Source: a bacterium UBP15_UBA6099 (GTDB lineage: Bacteria; UBP15; UBA6099). Taken from it: 19,663 nucleotides of DNA. The notes under the pieces were generated by a model. The model was not told where the DNA came from, made no database searches, and saw nothing but the letters and a program-made list of their open reading frames with translations. Location of the stretch: positions 29,306 to 48,968 of the forward strand of contig DIWT01000010.1 of assembly GCA_002435745.1 (NCBI GenBank), read 5' to 3'. This document shows, piece after piece, positions 1-6,034 of the stretch. Made by a program: the position numbers and the translations under genes. How positions within the stretch are numbered: the stretch's first letter is position 1; each line of letters begins with the position of its first letter.

Positions 1-235
1 AAGTTTTCCCTTAAAATCCCTTTCAAAACATTTCTATGCGCGCGGCGGAGCGGGCGCGAACGCGCCTTCGCTCCGCCGCGCTCATGTGAATATATTTTAT
101 GAAAGAGGTTTTTATGAGAATGCTCTTCAAAACATTTAACAGGAGCGTCGGGACGGGACGCGTTAGCGTCTCGTTCCGACGCGCAAGGAGAAGTTTGAAG
201 GATTTTCAAGGAAACTTTTCAAAGTTTCCTTGAAC
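1..235. repeat. Non-coding hairpin/repeat cluster
   Basis: No credible gene is seen here. Three strong inverted repeats are visible. The first is GCGCGGCGGAGC (40-51) pairing with 70-81, with an inner GGCGCG/CGCGCC stem at 53-66. The second is a 17-base arm at 145-161 pairing with 166-182 around a GTTA loop, with two G-U pairs if transcribed. The third is a 14-base arm at 205-218 pairing with 221-234. The first two GC hairpins are each preceded by a similar module ending TTCAAAACATTT (23-34 and 126-137). This modular layout looks like a REP/BIME-like intergenic repeat. Terminator activity for a gene left of the window is possible, but no hairpin has a clean T-tract. Confidence 0.7.
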
Positions 236-247
236 CGCCGGAGGCGC
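205..247 (-). repeat. Hairpin repeat copy 1 (reverse orientation)
   Basis: A perfect 14-bp inverted repeat (205-218 with 221-234, two-base loop) is followed by CCGCCGGAGGCGC at 235-247. Read on the minus strand this is GCGCCTCCGGCGG followed by a hairpin built on GGAAACTTT. The same 13-base box followed by the same kind of hairpin occurs at 19604-19650 on the plus strand. The two are therefore inverted copies of one repeat family. Confidence 0.75.
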
Positions 248-260
248 CGGCTGGCGCTTT

Positions 261-289
261 TTGACTTAAAGGGTGGTTGGCAATATAAT
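261..289 (+). promoter_or_regulatory. Sigma70-type promoter for the remB-like operon
   Basis: TTGACT at 261-266 and TATAAT at 284-289 are separated by 17 bases, so 11 of 12 consensus positions match. Transcription would start near 296, giving a leader of about 45 bases before the ATG at 341. It is the only strong promoter ahead of the three genes at 341-2700. Confidence 0.75.
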
Positions 290-340
290 GGATTTTGCGC
301 GCGGGCGCGCGGTTGCGCTGGCGAGCTTGGAGGTTGCCGC

Positions 341-634
341 ATGTTTCTTCACATAGGCAATAATGTGCTGATCAGAAAAGACGACGTGATCGGGATTTTC
401 AACATCTCGGCGATGTCGCAGGACTCGAAAGGCAAAAAGTTCTGCGCGGAGACGATTCAGAAAAAGGAAACCATTGACATATCGGACGGCAAGCAGACGT
501 CTATCATATTGACGCCGGACGCGACGTACGTGTCGAGGATATCGACGGCGACGCTGTTGGCAAGGTCGGGCGAGCCGGTGGAGCGGATGTTGTCGGCGGA
601 GGGATTCCCGGCTTCCGCGCCGGAGCAGGGATGA
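341..634 (+). CDS. RemB/DUF370-family regulatory protein
   Basis: A 97-residue protein. Its N-terminus (MFLHIGNNVLIRKDDVIGIF) and its segment YVSRISTATLLARS closely match the RemB/YaaB (DUF370) family, related to the RemA matrix regulators of Bacillus. The RemA side of the superfamily contains DNA-binding oligomers that activate extracellular-matrix genes; the role of RemB-type members is less clear. The ATG at 341 is chosen because GGAGG lies at 329-333. A longer reading frame back to a TTG at 230 would run through a hairpin and the promoter and has no family similarity. The gene is first in a likely operon with the radical SAM enzyme and sppA. The C-terminal 20 or so residues are Pro/Ala/Glu-rich and probably disordered. 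Family assignment is firm; target genes here are unknown. Confidence 0.85.
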   Translation: MFLHIGNNVLIRKDDVIGIFNISAMSQDSKGKKFCAETIQKKETIDISDGKQTSIILTPDATYVSRISTATLLARSGEPVERMLSAEGFPASAPEQG

Positions 635-680
635 AGGACCGGGCGGAGAGTTGGAGCGCCGAGAAAGCGGGTGGCGCGCG

Positions 681-1688
681 ATGATTGAGCGCGAGGCGGC
701 TTATTGCGAGTCCGCAGGCGGGGGCGCCGCGAAGTGTCTGCTGTGCCCGCGCGGATGCGTGATTCCGGACGGCGGGGCGGGTTTCTGCCGGGCGCGGACG
801 GCGCGCGCGGGCCGCTTGTTCGCCTCTTCCTACGGCCTTTTCACTTCTCTTGGGATCGACCCGGTGGAGAAGAAACCTCTCTATCATTTCCTTCCCGGCT
901 CGACCATACTCTCCATCGGCGGAATGGGCTGCAATCTGAACTGTTCGTTCTGCCAGAACAGCGAGATATCTCAGGGCAACCCGGCGACGCGCCGCATCGA
1001 GCCGGAACAGCTCGCCGAAATGGCGGCGCGGGAGGATTGCCCCAGCGTCGCTTTCACCTATAACGAGCCTCTCATCTGGTTCGAGTTCATCAGGGACTGC
1101 GCGCCCCTCATCAGGCGCGCCGGTCGCAAGGTGGTTCTGGTGACAAACGGCTACGTGAACCCGGAGCCGCTCGCCGAGTTGCTTCCGTCGCTGGACGCGA
1201 TGAACATCGATTTAAAAGCGTTCGACGACGGGTTCTACCGGGAGCACGCCGGAGGACGTCTGGAGCCGGTGAAAGACACGATCCGGGCGGCGGTCAAAGC
1301 CGGTGTATGGGTGGAGACCACGCTGCTTCTCATTCCGGGACTGAACGACGCGGCGGAGTCAGTGAGGGCGCAGGCCGAATGGCTGGCGTCTCTTTCGAAG
1401 GATATCCCGCTCCACATATCGAGATATTTTCCGAGGAACAGAATGAATCTGCCGCCGACGCCGCCGGAGTCCATCGAGCGGGCGAGGGCAGAGGCGGCGA
1501 AGGCCCTGAACTACGTTTACACGGGCAACATGTCGGACAATGAATGGTCTACGACAAGGTGTCCGAAATGCGGACATATTCAGATAGAGCGCGCGGGGCA
1601 CGCCGCGCGGGTGGTCGGGCTTAACGGGAGCGCGTGCGGGCGTTGCGGCGCGCGCGCGGCCGTGATACTGCCCGACCGGGAGGATTGA
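681..1688 (+). CDS. AmmeMemoRadiSam system radical SAM enzyme
   Basis: A 335-residue radical SAM protein of the PflA-like AmmeMemoRadiSam group. Visible features (numbering from 681) are an N-terminal cysteine cluster CLLCPRGC plus FCRAR (C19, C22, C26, C36), the SAM/[4Fe-4S] motif CNLNCSFC (C84, C88, C91), and a C-terminal zinc-ribbon-like pair CPKC/CGRC (C294, C297, C319, C322). The N-terminal sequence through GIDPVEKKPLYHFLPGS is typical of the family. The substrate is not established; family members are defined by co-occurrence with MEMO1-like and AMMECR1-like proteins, neither of which is in this window. The ATG at 681 fits the family's usual N-terminus. A TTG at 651 in the same frame would add ten residues and is the main alternative. 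The stop lies one base before the sppA start, so the two are probably co-transcribed. Confidence 0.85.
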   Translation: MIEREAAYCESAGGGAAKCLLCPRGCVIPDGGAGFCRARTARAGRLFASSYGLFTSLGIDPVEKKPLYHFLPGSTILSIGGMGCNLNCSFCQNSEISQGNPATRRIEPEQLAEMAAREDCPSVAFTYNEPLIWFEFIRDCAPLIRRAGRKVVLVTNGYVNPEPLAELLPSLDAMNIDLKAFDDGFYREHAGGRLEPVKDTIRAAVKAGVWVETTLLLIPGLNDAAESVRAQAEWLASLSKDIPLHISRYFPRNRMNLPPTPPESIERARAEAAKALNYVYTGNMSDNEWSTTRCPKCGHIQIERAGHAARVVGLNGSACGRCGARAAVILPDRED

Positions 1689-1689
1689 T

Positions 1690-2700
1690 ATGGAAATAGA
1701 CCGCGAGAGAATCAGGAAGCAGAACCGCAAGCTGAACGGGATAATCATTGCGGCGGTTGTATTCGTGGGGGCGGCGCTGACGCTGTCGGCGGTAATGGGG
1801 CCGAAGATGGACGCGAAAAAGCTTGCCGGGCTGGGCAGGAAGGGCGGGCTGTTTTCGAGCGCTGCTTCAGGCGACAGAGTGGGCGTGCTGTACGTGTCCG
1901 GCGTGATTCACAGCGGCAGGTCGGGCGCGGGCGGACTCATGGGTTCGAGAACAAGCGGCTCGGACTCGATAGTGTCCATGATAGAGAACGCCGCCGCCGA
2001 TCCCGGCGTCAAGGCTCTCGTGGTCAGAATCAACAGTCCCGGCGGCAGCGCGGCGGGCTCTCAGGAAATTTACGACGCCCTCCTAAGATTCAAACAGAAG
2101 AACAAACCTGTCATCATTTCGATGGGCGACGTCGCGGCTTCCGGCGGCTATTACATCGCGGCGGCGGGCGACACCATTTTCGCCGACCCCGCCACCCTCA
2201 CAGGCAGCATCGGCGTCATCTTCAGCCTCGTAGGCTATGAGGAACTGTTCAAGAAAGTCGGCCTCGACTCCAACGTCATCAAGAGCGTCGAACACAAGGA
2301 CATCGGCTCTCCCTACAGACCGATGACGGAGGAGGAGCGGCAAATTCTTCAGGGCGCGGTGGACAACATTCATGCGCAGTTCATCAGCCATGTGGCGAAG
2401 GGCCGAGGGATGGATATCGAAGATGTCGCCAAACTGGCCGACGGCAGGCTCTACACAGGCGAACAGGCGCTCGAAAATAAGCTGGTGGATAAAATGGGCG
2501 GCATGCACGAAGCCGTGGAGTTCGCCGCAAAAAAGGCAGATCTGTCCCCGTCGCCGGACATCGAATATCTCCAAAAAGAAAATCCTTTCTTGTCCCTGTT
2601 CGAGACGGCGAGCGAAATCGGCTCCGGCGTTCTGGCGAACAAGATTGCCGAGGCGGCGGCCAAACAAATGTTGGCCGCTCCCGGAATAGAGACAAGGTGA
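1690..2700 (+). CDS. sppA: Signal peptide peptidase SppA (S49 serine protease)
   Basis: A 336-residue membrane-anchored protease that degrades cleaved signal peptides and other membrane-associated peptides. There is one N-terminal transmembrane segment at about residues 17-36. The catalytic domain follows, with INSPGGS (115-120), the nucleophile in VAASGGYY (Ser151) and the general base in EHKDIGSP (Lys203). This Ser/Lys dyad matches the short, single-domain SppA type, and the length is normal. GGGAGG lies just upstream of the ATG, inside the end of the radical SAM gene, which indicates translational coupling. No TatA or other export partner is adjacent; tatC is 15 kb downstream. Confidence in function is high. 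Confidence 0.93.
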   Translation: MEIDRERIRKQNRKLNGIIIAAVVFVGAALTLSAVMGPKMDAKKLAGLGRKGGLFSSAASGDRVGVLYVSGVIHSGRSGAGGLMGSRTSGSDSIVSMIENAAADPGVKALVVRINSPGGSAAGSQEIYDALLRFKQKNKPVIISMGDVAASGGYYIAAAGDTIFADPATLTGSIGVIFSLVGYEELFKKVGLDSNVIKSVEHKDIGSPYRPMTEEERQILQGAVDNIHAQFISHVAKGRGMDIEDVAKLADGRLYTGEQALENKLVDKMGGMHEAVEFAAKKADLSPSPDIEYLQKENPFLSLFETASEIGSGVLANKIAEAAAKQMLAAPGIETR

Positions 2701-2722
2701 GTGCGGATTGCGCGGGACGACA

Positions 2723-2736
2723 TCAATTATAATTGA
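2723..2736. repeat. 14-bp perfect palindrome with TATAAT core
   Basis: TCAATTATAATTGA is its own reverse complement. It contains a perfect -10 hexamer (2728-2733), but no convincing -35 lies 16-18 bases upstream. It may be an operator-like site or a weak promoter for the hydrolase at 2912. Confidence 0.4.
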
Positions 2737-2814
2737 AAGGCTGAATTCGCAGACTAAATTGGCGATTCAGGGACATACTCAGGGAGCAAGAAATGCTTTC
2801 ATAGCTGAAAATAG

Positions 2815-2834
2815 ATTCCCGCTTGCGAGGGAAT
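2815..2834. repeat. dRS3-like palindromic repeat ATTCCC-N8-GGGAAT
   Basis: ATTCCC (2815-2820) and GGGAAT (2829-2834) flank an 8-base spacer, followed by GACA. The form is exactly that of the dRS3-type small repeat known from Neisseria and seen in many genomes. On the minus strand it translates to the well-known spurious peptide FPRKRES. It lies in the 211-base gap between sppA and the hydrolase. Confidence 0.7.
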
Positions 2835-2911
2835 GACAGCGTGAGAAGCAACCCGCATTTTTCACCAATGAGAGATAGATTCGGCTCCCTGTGACAACAG
2901 GCGGAGAGACA

Positions 2912-3772
2912 ATGGACAATGACAGCTTGAAAGCGGCAGAGAGAAAACCCGCCGGGGGGCTGGAAGAGAAGTATTATGATTTCGACGGAGTCTTGATAAG
3001 GTACGTCGACAGCGGTCCGGCTGAAAGCGCGCCCGGCGCTCCGGCGGTATTCTTCCTTCACGGTCTAGGCGGCTCGATAGAGGACAATTCGGCGTGTTTT
3101 CCGTATCTGGCGCGGAGCCGGCGCGTGGTGGCGTTCGACTATCCGGGCACGGGGAAATCCGACAAGCCGGACCGGGAGTACGATCTCGATTATCTGACGG
3201 ATTTATCGCTGGAGTTCGCCACCCGGATGGGGCTGGACAGGTTTTACATCGCGGGCGGCTCGCAGGGCGGGCTTCAGGCGCTGCTGTGTTGTCTGCGCGC
3301 GCCCGAACGGATTTTCAAGGCGGCGGTGTATTCGCCCGCCGGGGTGTGGCCCCCGAACCCTCTGGGAGCCGCTTTCTTCTCCGCTTTGCCCCCCGAAGCG
3401 ACAAAGCTGTTCTTCCGCATTTCTTCCCTGCTGTGGTACTCCCCCGGATTCGCCGGAGCCGCAGAACTTCGCCGGGAGGACTTGGCGGAAAAAGACGCAT
3501 ACGAGCAGCCGGGGTTTGGCAAACATGTCTTCGGATGCCTCGTCTCGCAGATGAGCGGAGACTTCCGTCCCATGTTCAGGCGGATAGAGACACCGACTCT
3601 GATATTGTGGGGAACGCACGATTTCGGCATGCCCGCTAGGATGGGCGCGGAGCTTCACGGGCTTATGAAAGATTCGATTTTTGAGAAAGTTCCCCGCGCC
3701 GGACACAATATACCGAAGGAAAGGCCTGAATTCTTCGCCGGGCGGCTATCGGAGTTCTTCGGCGCGGACTAG
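2912..3772 (+). CDS. Alpha/beta-fold hydrolase
   Basis: A 286-residue protein with a complete alpha/beta hydrolase layout. It has the oxyanion motif HGLGG at 50-54, the nucleophile elbow GGSQGG (Ser117), the acid in WGTHDFG (Asp237) and the histidine in RAGHNIP (His265). A cap-like insert lies between about residues 150 and 215. The substrate cannot be told from sequence; relatives include esterases, lipases, haloperoxidases and C-C hydrolases. There is no signal peptide, so it is probably cytoplasmic. The ATG at 2912 is preferred over a GTG at 2891 because GGAG lies five bases upstream. It stands alone, with 211 bases before it and 194 after it. Confidence 0.85.
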   Translation: MDNDSLKAAERKPAGGLEEKYYDFDGVLIRYVDSGPAESAPGAPAVFFLHGLGGSIEDNSACFPYLARSRRVVAFDYPGTGKSDKPDREYDLDYLTDLSLEFATRMGLDRFYIAGGSQGGLQALLCCLRAPERIFKAAVYSPAGVWPPNPLGAAFFSALPPEATKLFFRISSLLWYSPGFAGAAELRREDLAEKDAYEQPGFGKHVFGCLVSQMSGDFRPMFRRIETPTLILWGTHDFGMPARMGAELHGLMKDSIFEKVPRAGHNIPKERPEFFAGRLSEFFGAD

Positions 3773-3864
3773 GGCGGATACGGTTGCGAACATAACGACA
3801 GAAAAACAACAATAGCAAAACCGAACAATTTTAATTAATTGTGGCGCAATTGCAATATGCGTTG

Positions 3865-3870
3865 TATAAT
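3865..3870 (+). promoter_or_regulatory. Possible -10 element for the Cys-rich gene
   Basis: A perfect TATAAT lies in an AT-rich stretch (3820-3875) of a GC-rich region. No good -35 is found at 16-18 bases. If used, it would give a leader of about 90 bases ending in the strong AGGAGG at 3951-3956. Confidence 0.35.
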
Positions 3871-3966
3871 AAATGTGGAGATTGAGGATTTTGAGAAAAA
3901 AATCAAAGTCCTCGGACGCGCAAGCACGGCCGGGCGAACGCGTCCGAACTAGGAGGAAAGAGTACA

Positions 3967-4173
3967 ATGCAGTGTCCATTCCTTAGCTTGGGCAACAAAA
4001 GTCCTTTCTGTGAAACCGGCGCATTCGGTCTCATGGTCCCCAAACCCGGCGACTACCGCAAGTTCTGCACAAACCGCTCGTACTACATGTGTCAGGTTTA
4101 CCGCGCCAACACCGGCACGGGGGACAAAGAAAAGTGCCTCCAAGAAATAGCCCCGAGGCTCGTTCAGGCGTAA
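3967..4173 (+). CDS. Small cysteine-rich protein, putative metal binding
   Basis: A 68-residue protein starting MQCPFL, with cysteines at 3, 15, 34, 42 and 57. The spacing C-P-F-L-x8-C, then C-x7-C with aromatic neighbours, suggests a small metal or Fe-S cluster binding fold. Similar short CPFL-type proteins occur in other anaerobic bacteria, but I do not know a defined function. A very strong Shine-Dalgarno (AGGAGG at 3951-3956) supports the ATG at 3967 and implies high expression. No signal peptide or membrane segment is seen. It has no operon partner, being flanked by gaps of 194 and 482 bases. Confidence 0.75.
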   Translation: MQCPFLSLGNKSPFCETGAFGLMVPKPGDYRKFCTNRSYYMCQVYRANTGTGDKEKCLQEIAPRLVQA

Positions 4174-4418
4174 CGCGGCGATTTAATGTTAAAACTTAAT
4201 AAAGAGGAATCCCGCGCGGGCGACGCGCGCGGTTCTGCATAGTTACTAATTTCACAAACAGCGCGCCGCCCTCTGTTTTTGCATGCCATCGCGCTGAAAG
4301 CGCCCTTCATCAGAAGAACTGCTTTTCCACAAACTCAAATGAACCCGAATACTTCGTTAGGATTCGAGAGCGATTGTTCAGAGCGGATGAAACGCGAAAC
4401 GCAAGGCGCATTTTTGAA

Positions 4419-4482
4419 GTAGGGGCGGAGTTGCCCCGTCCCAAATCTTCACAGTTATTGGGCGCGGAAACCGCGCCCCTAC
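4419..4482. repeat. GTAGGGGCG-type palindromic element
   Basis: The element is bounded by GTAGGGGCG (4419-4427) and its exact reverse complement CGCCCCTAC (4474-4482). Inside lie GGGGC/GCCCC (4422-4437) and an 8-bp stem GGGCGCGG-AAA-CCGCGCCC (4460-4478). Repeats with these GTAGGGGCG ends are common and multicopy in many bacterial genomes and resemble non-autonomous REP/MITE-like elements. No transposase is nearby. Confidence 0.65.
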
Positions 4483-4536
4483 TGAACAAAAAAATGCGGC
4501 GGCAACGAAGCAGTTCGCCGCTATGAAAATTGCCAC

Positions 4537-4561
4537 GGTTCGCCAGTTCCATTGGCGAACC
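4537..4561. repeat. 9-bp inverted repeat
   Basis: GGTTCGCCA (4537-4545) and TGGCGAACC (4553-4561) form a perfect stem around a 7-base loop. No T-tract follows, so it is not a typical terminator. Confidence 0.5.
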
Positions 4562-4601
4562 GGGATGAAATTTACTATTCGCCCGCTTAAAAAACCTTCT
4601 T

Positions 4602-4625
4602 CGGCGTTTTGCCCTCGCCGTTTTT
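4602..4625 (+). terminator. Weak terminator-like hairpin
   Basis: CGGCG (4602-4606) pairs with CGCCG (4616-4620), followed by TTTTT (4621-4625). The stem is only 5 bp with a 9-base loop, so the call is weak. The nearest upstream gene ends 430 bases away. Confidence 0.3.
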
Positions 4626-4640
4626 CAGCTCGGCTAGGTG

Positions 4641-4649
4641 TGCTAGAAT
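4641..4649 (+). promoter_or_regulatory. Extended -10 of the methyltransferase, leaderless start
   Basis: TGCTAGAAT is an extended -10 (TGn plus TAGAAT). The ATG of the next gene begins at 4656, 12 bases after the first T of the -10 hexamer, where transcription should start. No Shine-Dalgarno precedes that ATG. The -35 region (TTTTTC at 4621-4626) is poor, which an extended -10 can compensate for. Confidence 0.5.
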
Positions 4650-4655
4650 TGCGAT

Positions 4656-5699
4656 ATGCTGATTCGCGAGGCAGTATTGAGGAACAACGATGGCGGCGAG
4701 GCCCGGACAGTGGCGAGCGCAGCGGACGCGCTTGCTTCCGAGGGTAGACCGAGACCGCTTGACGTTCTAGGCGCGGCGGCGGCGCGCGGCGAGTTTTCCG
4801 TCGAATGGCCCGCGATGTCCGAGGAATTGAAGATAGTTGCGGCGGGCGGCCCGGAAGCGGAGCGTCTGTGCCGGCGGAAACCCTCGCTTTGGAACGTTCT
4901 GGCATATGAGCGCGAATGGGCCGAATATCCGGAATACAACGATTTTCTCGACGAAAACTCCCCGGCATTCCACAAGAAGAGATATCAGATGGACGTGTAC
5001 GAAGAATTGCTGTCCGGCGAATTAAGCGGGCTTGCGCGCGGGTCGAAGGTTCTGGACGCCGGAGGCGGGGTCGGGAGAGCGGCGGCAAGACTGGCGGGCC
5101 GGGGCTGCGACGTGACGCTGGTAGACGCGTCGCCGAGGGCGTTGACGGCGGCGTGGGGCAGGCTTGCGCAGATCGGCGCAGGTTCGTATGACATCGCATG
5201 GGCGGATGCGGAGGACCTGTCGGGCGCGGTTGCGCCACGCTCCATGGAGGCCGCGCTGGCTCTTGAGACGCTGTGTTATCTGAACGACCCTGAAGCGGCG
5301 CTGGCGGGGATCGCCAAGACTGTGCGGCGGGGCGGCTGGGTGGCGTTTTCGGTGGAGAGCATGGCGGGAGCGCTCGCGGCGGACGCGCGCGCGGCTGGGC
5401 TTGGAAACGCGTTGAGCGCCGCCGTCCGGAGAGAGATCACTGTCGAAGGCGAACTGCATGTGAAGTACTTTTCCATAGGGCGGCTGGAGAGGATGTCGCG
5501 GGAGGCCGGGCTGCGGGTCGCGAGGATAGTTTGCTGCCACCACGTGGCGGACGGACCGCTCGGACGGGTCATCGGAGACGAGCGCTGGAGCGACCCGGCG
5601 TTCGCGCGTCGCGCTATGAGCGTCGAGCGCGCGCTGTGGAAAATCCCGTCCCGGATGTCCGCAGGCCGCGCGCTGCTCGTTGTCGGCCGCGTCAGATAG
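4656..5699 (+). CDS. Class I SAM-dependent methyltransferase
   Basis: A 347-residue protein. The C-terminal two thirds is a Rossmann-like methyltransferase domain: motif I VLDAGGGVGR (132-141), an acidic residue ending strand 2 in TLVDAS (Asp157) and a motif II/III-like AWADAEDL (181-188). The first 110 or so residues have no recognised domain; a segment at 78-108 is rich in Trp, Tyr and Glu and leads into the domain, as in small-molecule (UbiE-like) methyltransferases. The substrate is unknown. The start at 4656 is supported by the extended -10 directly upstream and by the lack of any ribosome-binding site, suggesting leaderless translation. An internal ATG at 4815 is the alternative. Third codon positions are strongly G-biased. 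Confidence 0.8.
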   Translation: MLIREAVLRNNDGGEARTVASAADALASEGRPRPLDVLGAAAARGEFSVEWPAMSEELKIVAAGGPEAERLCRRKPSLWNVLAYEREWAEYPEYNDFLDENSPAFHKKRYQMDVYEELLSGELSGLARGSKVLDAGGGVGRAAARLAGRGCDVTLVDASPRALTAAWGRLAQIGAGSYDIAWADAEDLSGAVAPRSMEAALALETLCYLNDPEAALAGIAKTVRRGGWVAFSVESMAGALAADARAAGLGNALSAAVRREITVEGELHVKYFSIGRLERMSREAGLRVARIVCCHHVADGPLGRVIGDERWSDPAFARRAMSVERALWKIPSRMSAGRALLVVGRVR

Positions 5700-5949
5700 C
5701 GCTTGCTCCGTATAATGAAACAGAAAAACGAGTGAAATGCTTTTCGCATCTATTTGTCCGTGCGGCGATGAGAGAAATTTGGAAAACGCTGAGGGTTTTT
5801 CAAAGCAACATTCTCCATCGGCAAATCCGGGAGGTTTTTCTCTGGTTTTGAGAGGAACAAACTGCTTTTTGCCGAGTTTGCATAAAGAAAGTGAGAATTC
5901 TATACAATATAGTGTTTGCAATATAGATTAATTATGTATAATTACTGAA
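5700..5949. other. Intergenic region, AT-rich toward its 3' end
   Basis: The stretch is 250 bases long. Open frames cross it on both strands, but none has a ribosome-binding site or family resemblance. An inverted repeat CAAACT (5858-5863) / AGTTTG (5875-5880) surrounds a T-rich loop. A TATAAT at 5711-5716 has no -35. The segment from about 5890 is strongly AT-rich and holds the promoter at 5916-5942. Confidence 0.5.
5916..5942 (+). promoter_or_regulatory. Promoter for the 682-residue protein gene
   Basis: TTGCAA (5916-5921) and TATAAT (5937-5942) are separated by 15 bases, slightly short. The surroundings are AT-rich. The expected start of transcription (about 5949-5950) coincides with the ATG of a mini-ORF at 5950, 13 bases after the first T of the -10. 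Confidence 0.5.
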
Positions 5950-6027
5950 ATGGCGGGCAGGAGAGAAGGCGGGCGGCGGCGCCGTCGCTTCTCAGAAAGC
6001 CTTTCGGGAGACATCCGAGCGGGATAG
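5950..6027 (+). CDS. Putative leaderless Arg-rich leader ORF (25 codons)
   Basis: An ORF of 25 codons begins at the predicted transcription start and ends at TAG 6025-6027, seven bases before the ATG at 6035. It starts MAGRREGG and continues with a run of five arginines. It has no Shine-Dalgarno, which fits leaderless initiation. The gene at 6035 also has no good ribosome-binding site, so it may depend on reinitiation after this ORF. This could be chance; there is no family evidence. Confidence 0.3.
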   Translation: MAGRREGGRRRRRFSESLSGDIRAG

Positions 6028-6034
6028 CGGCGAC

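Larger units (their letters stand above)
4174..4655. other. Gene-free stretch with palindromic elements
   Basis: 482 bases without a credible gene. Reading frames on both strands look unlike any family and run through palindromes. The region holds a GC hairpin (4212-4232), GCGC-TGAAA-GCGC (4291-4303), the 64-base GTAGGGGCG element (4419-4482), a 9-bp inverted repeat (4537-4561), a weak terminator-like hairpin (4602-4625) and the extended -10 of the next gene (4641-4649). Confidence 0.6.

Noticed and set aside
230..340. N-terminal extension of the RemB-like ORF from a TTG
   Set aside because: It crosses a hairpin repeat and the promoter at 261-289, lacks a ribosome-binding site and has no family similarity. 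The family N-terminus starts at the ATG at 341.
4323..4331. TTTTCCACA, a DnaA-box-like sequence in the gene-free stretch
   Set aside because: A single near-match with no companion boxes, no adjacent dnaA/dnaN and no strong AT-rich unwinding region, so not evidence for an origin.
4378..5238. 286-codon open frame on the minus strand
   Set aside because: It spans the palindromic gene-free stretch and the methyltransferase and has a low-complexity Arg/Pro/Ser composition.
5022..5921. 299-codon open frame on the minus strand
   Set aside because: It lies antisense to the methyltransferase, is His/Arg/Pro-rich as expected for a GC-rich shadow frame, and resembles no family.
5737..5931. 64-codon open frame on the plus strand in the gap after the methyltransferase
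   Set aside because: No ribosome-binding site, no family resemblance, and codon use is unlike the neighbouring genes.
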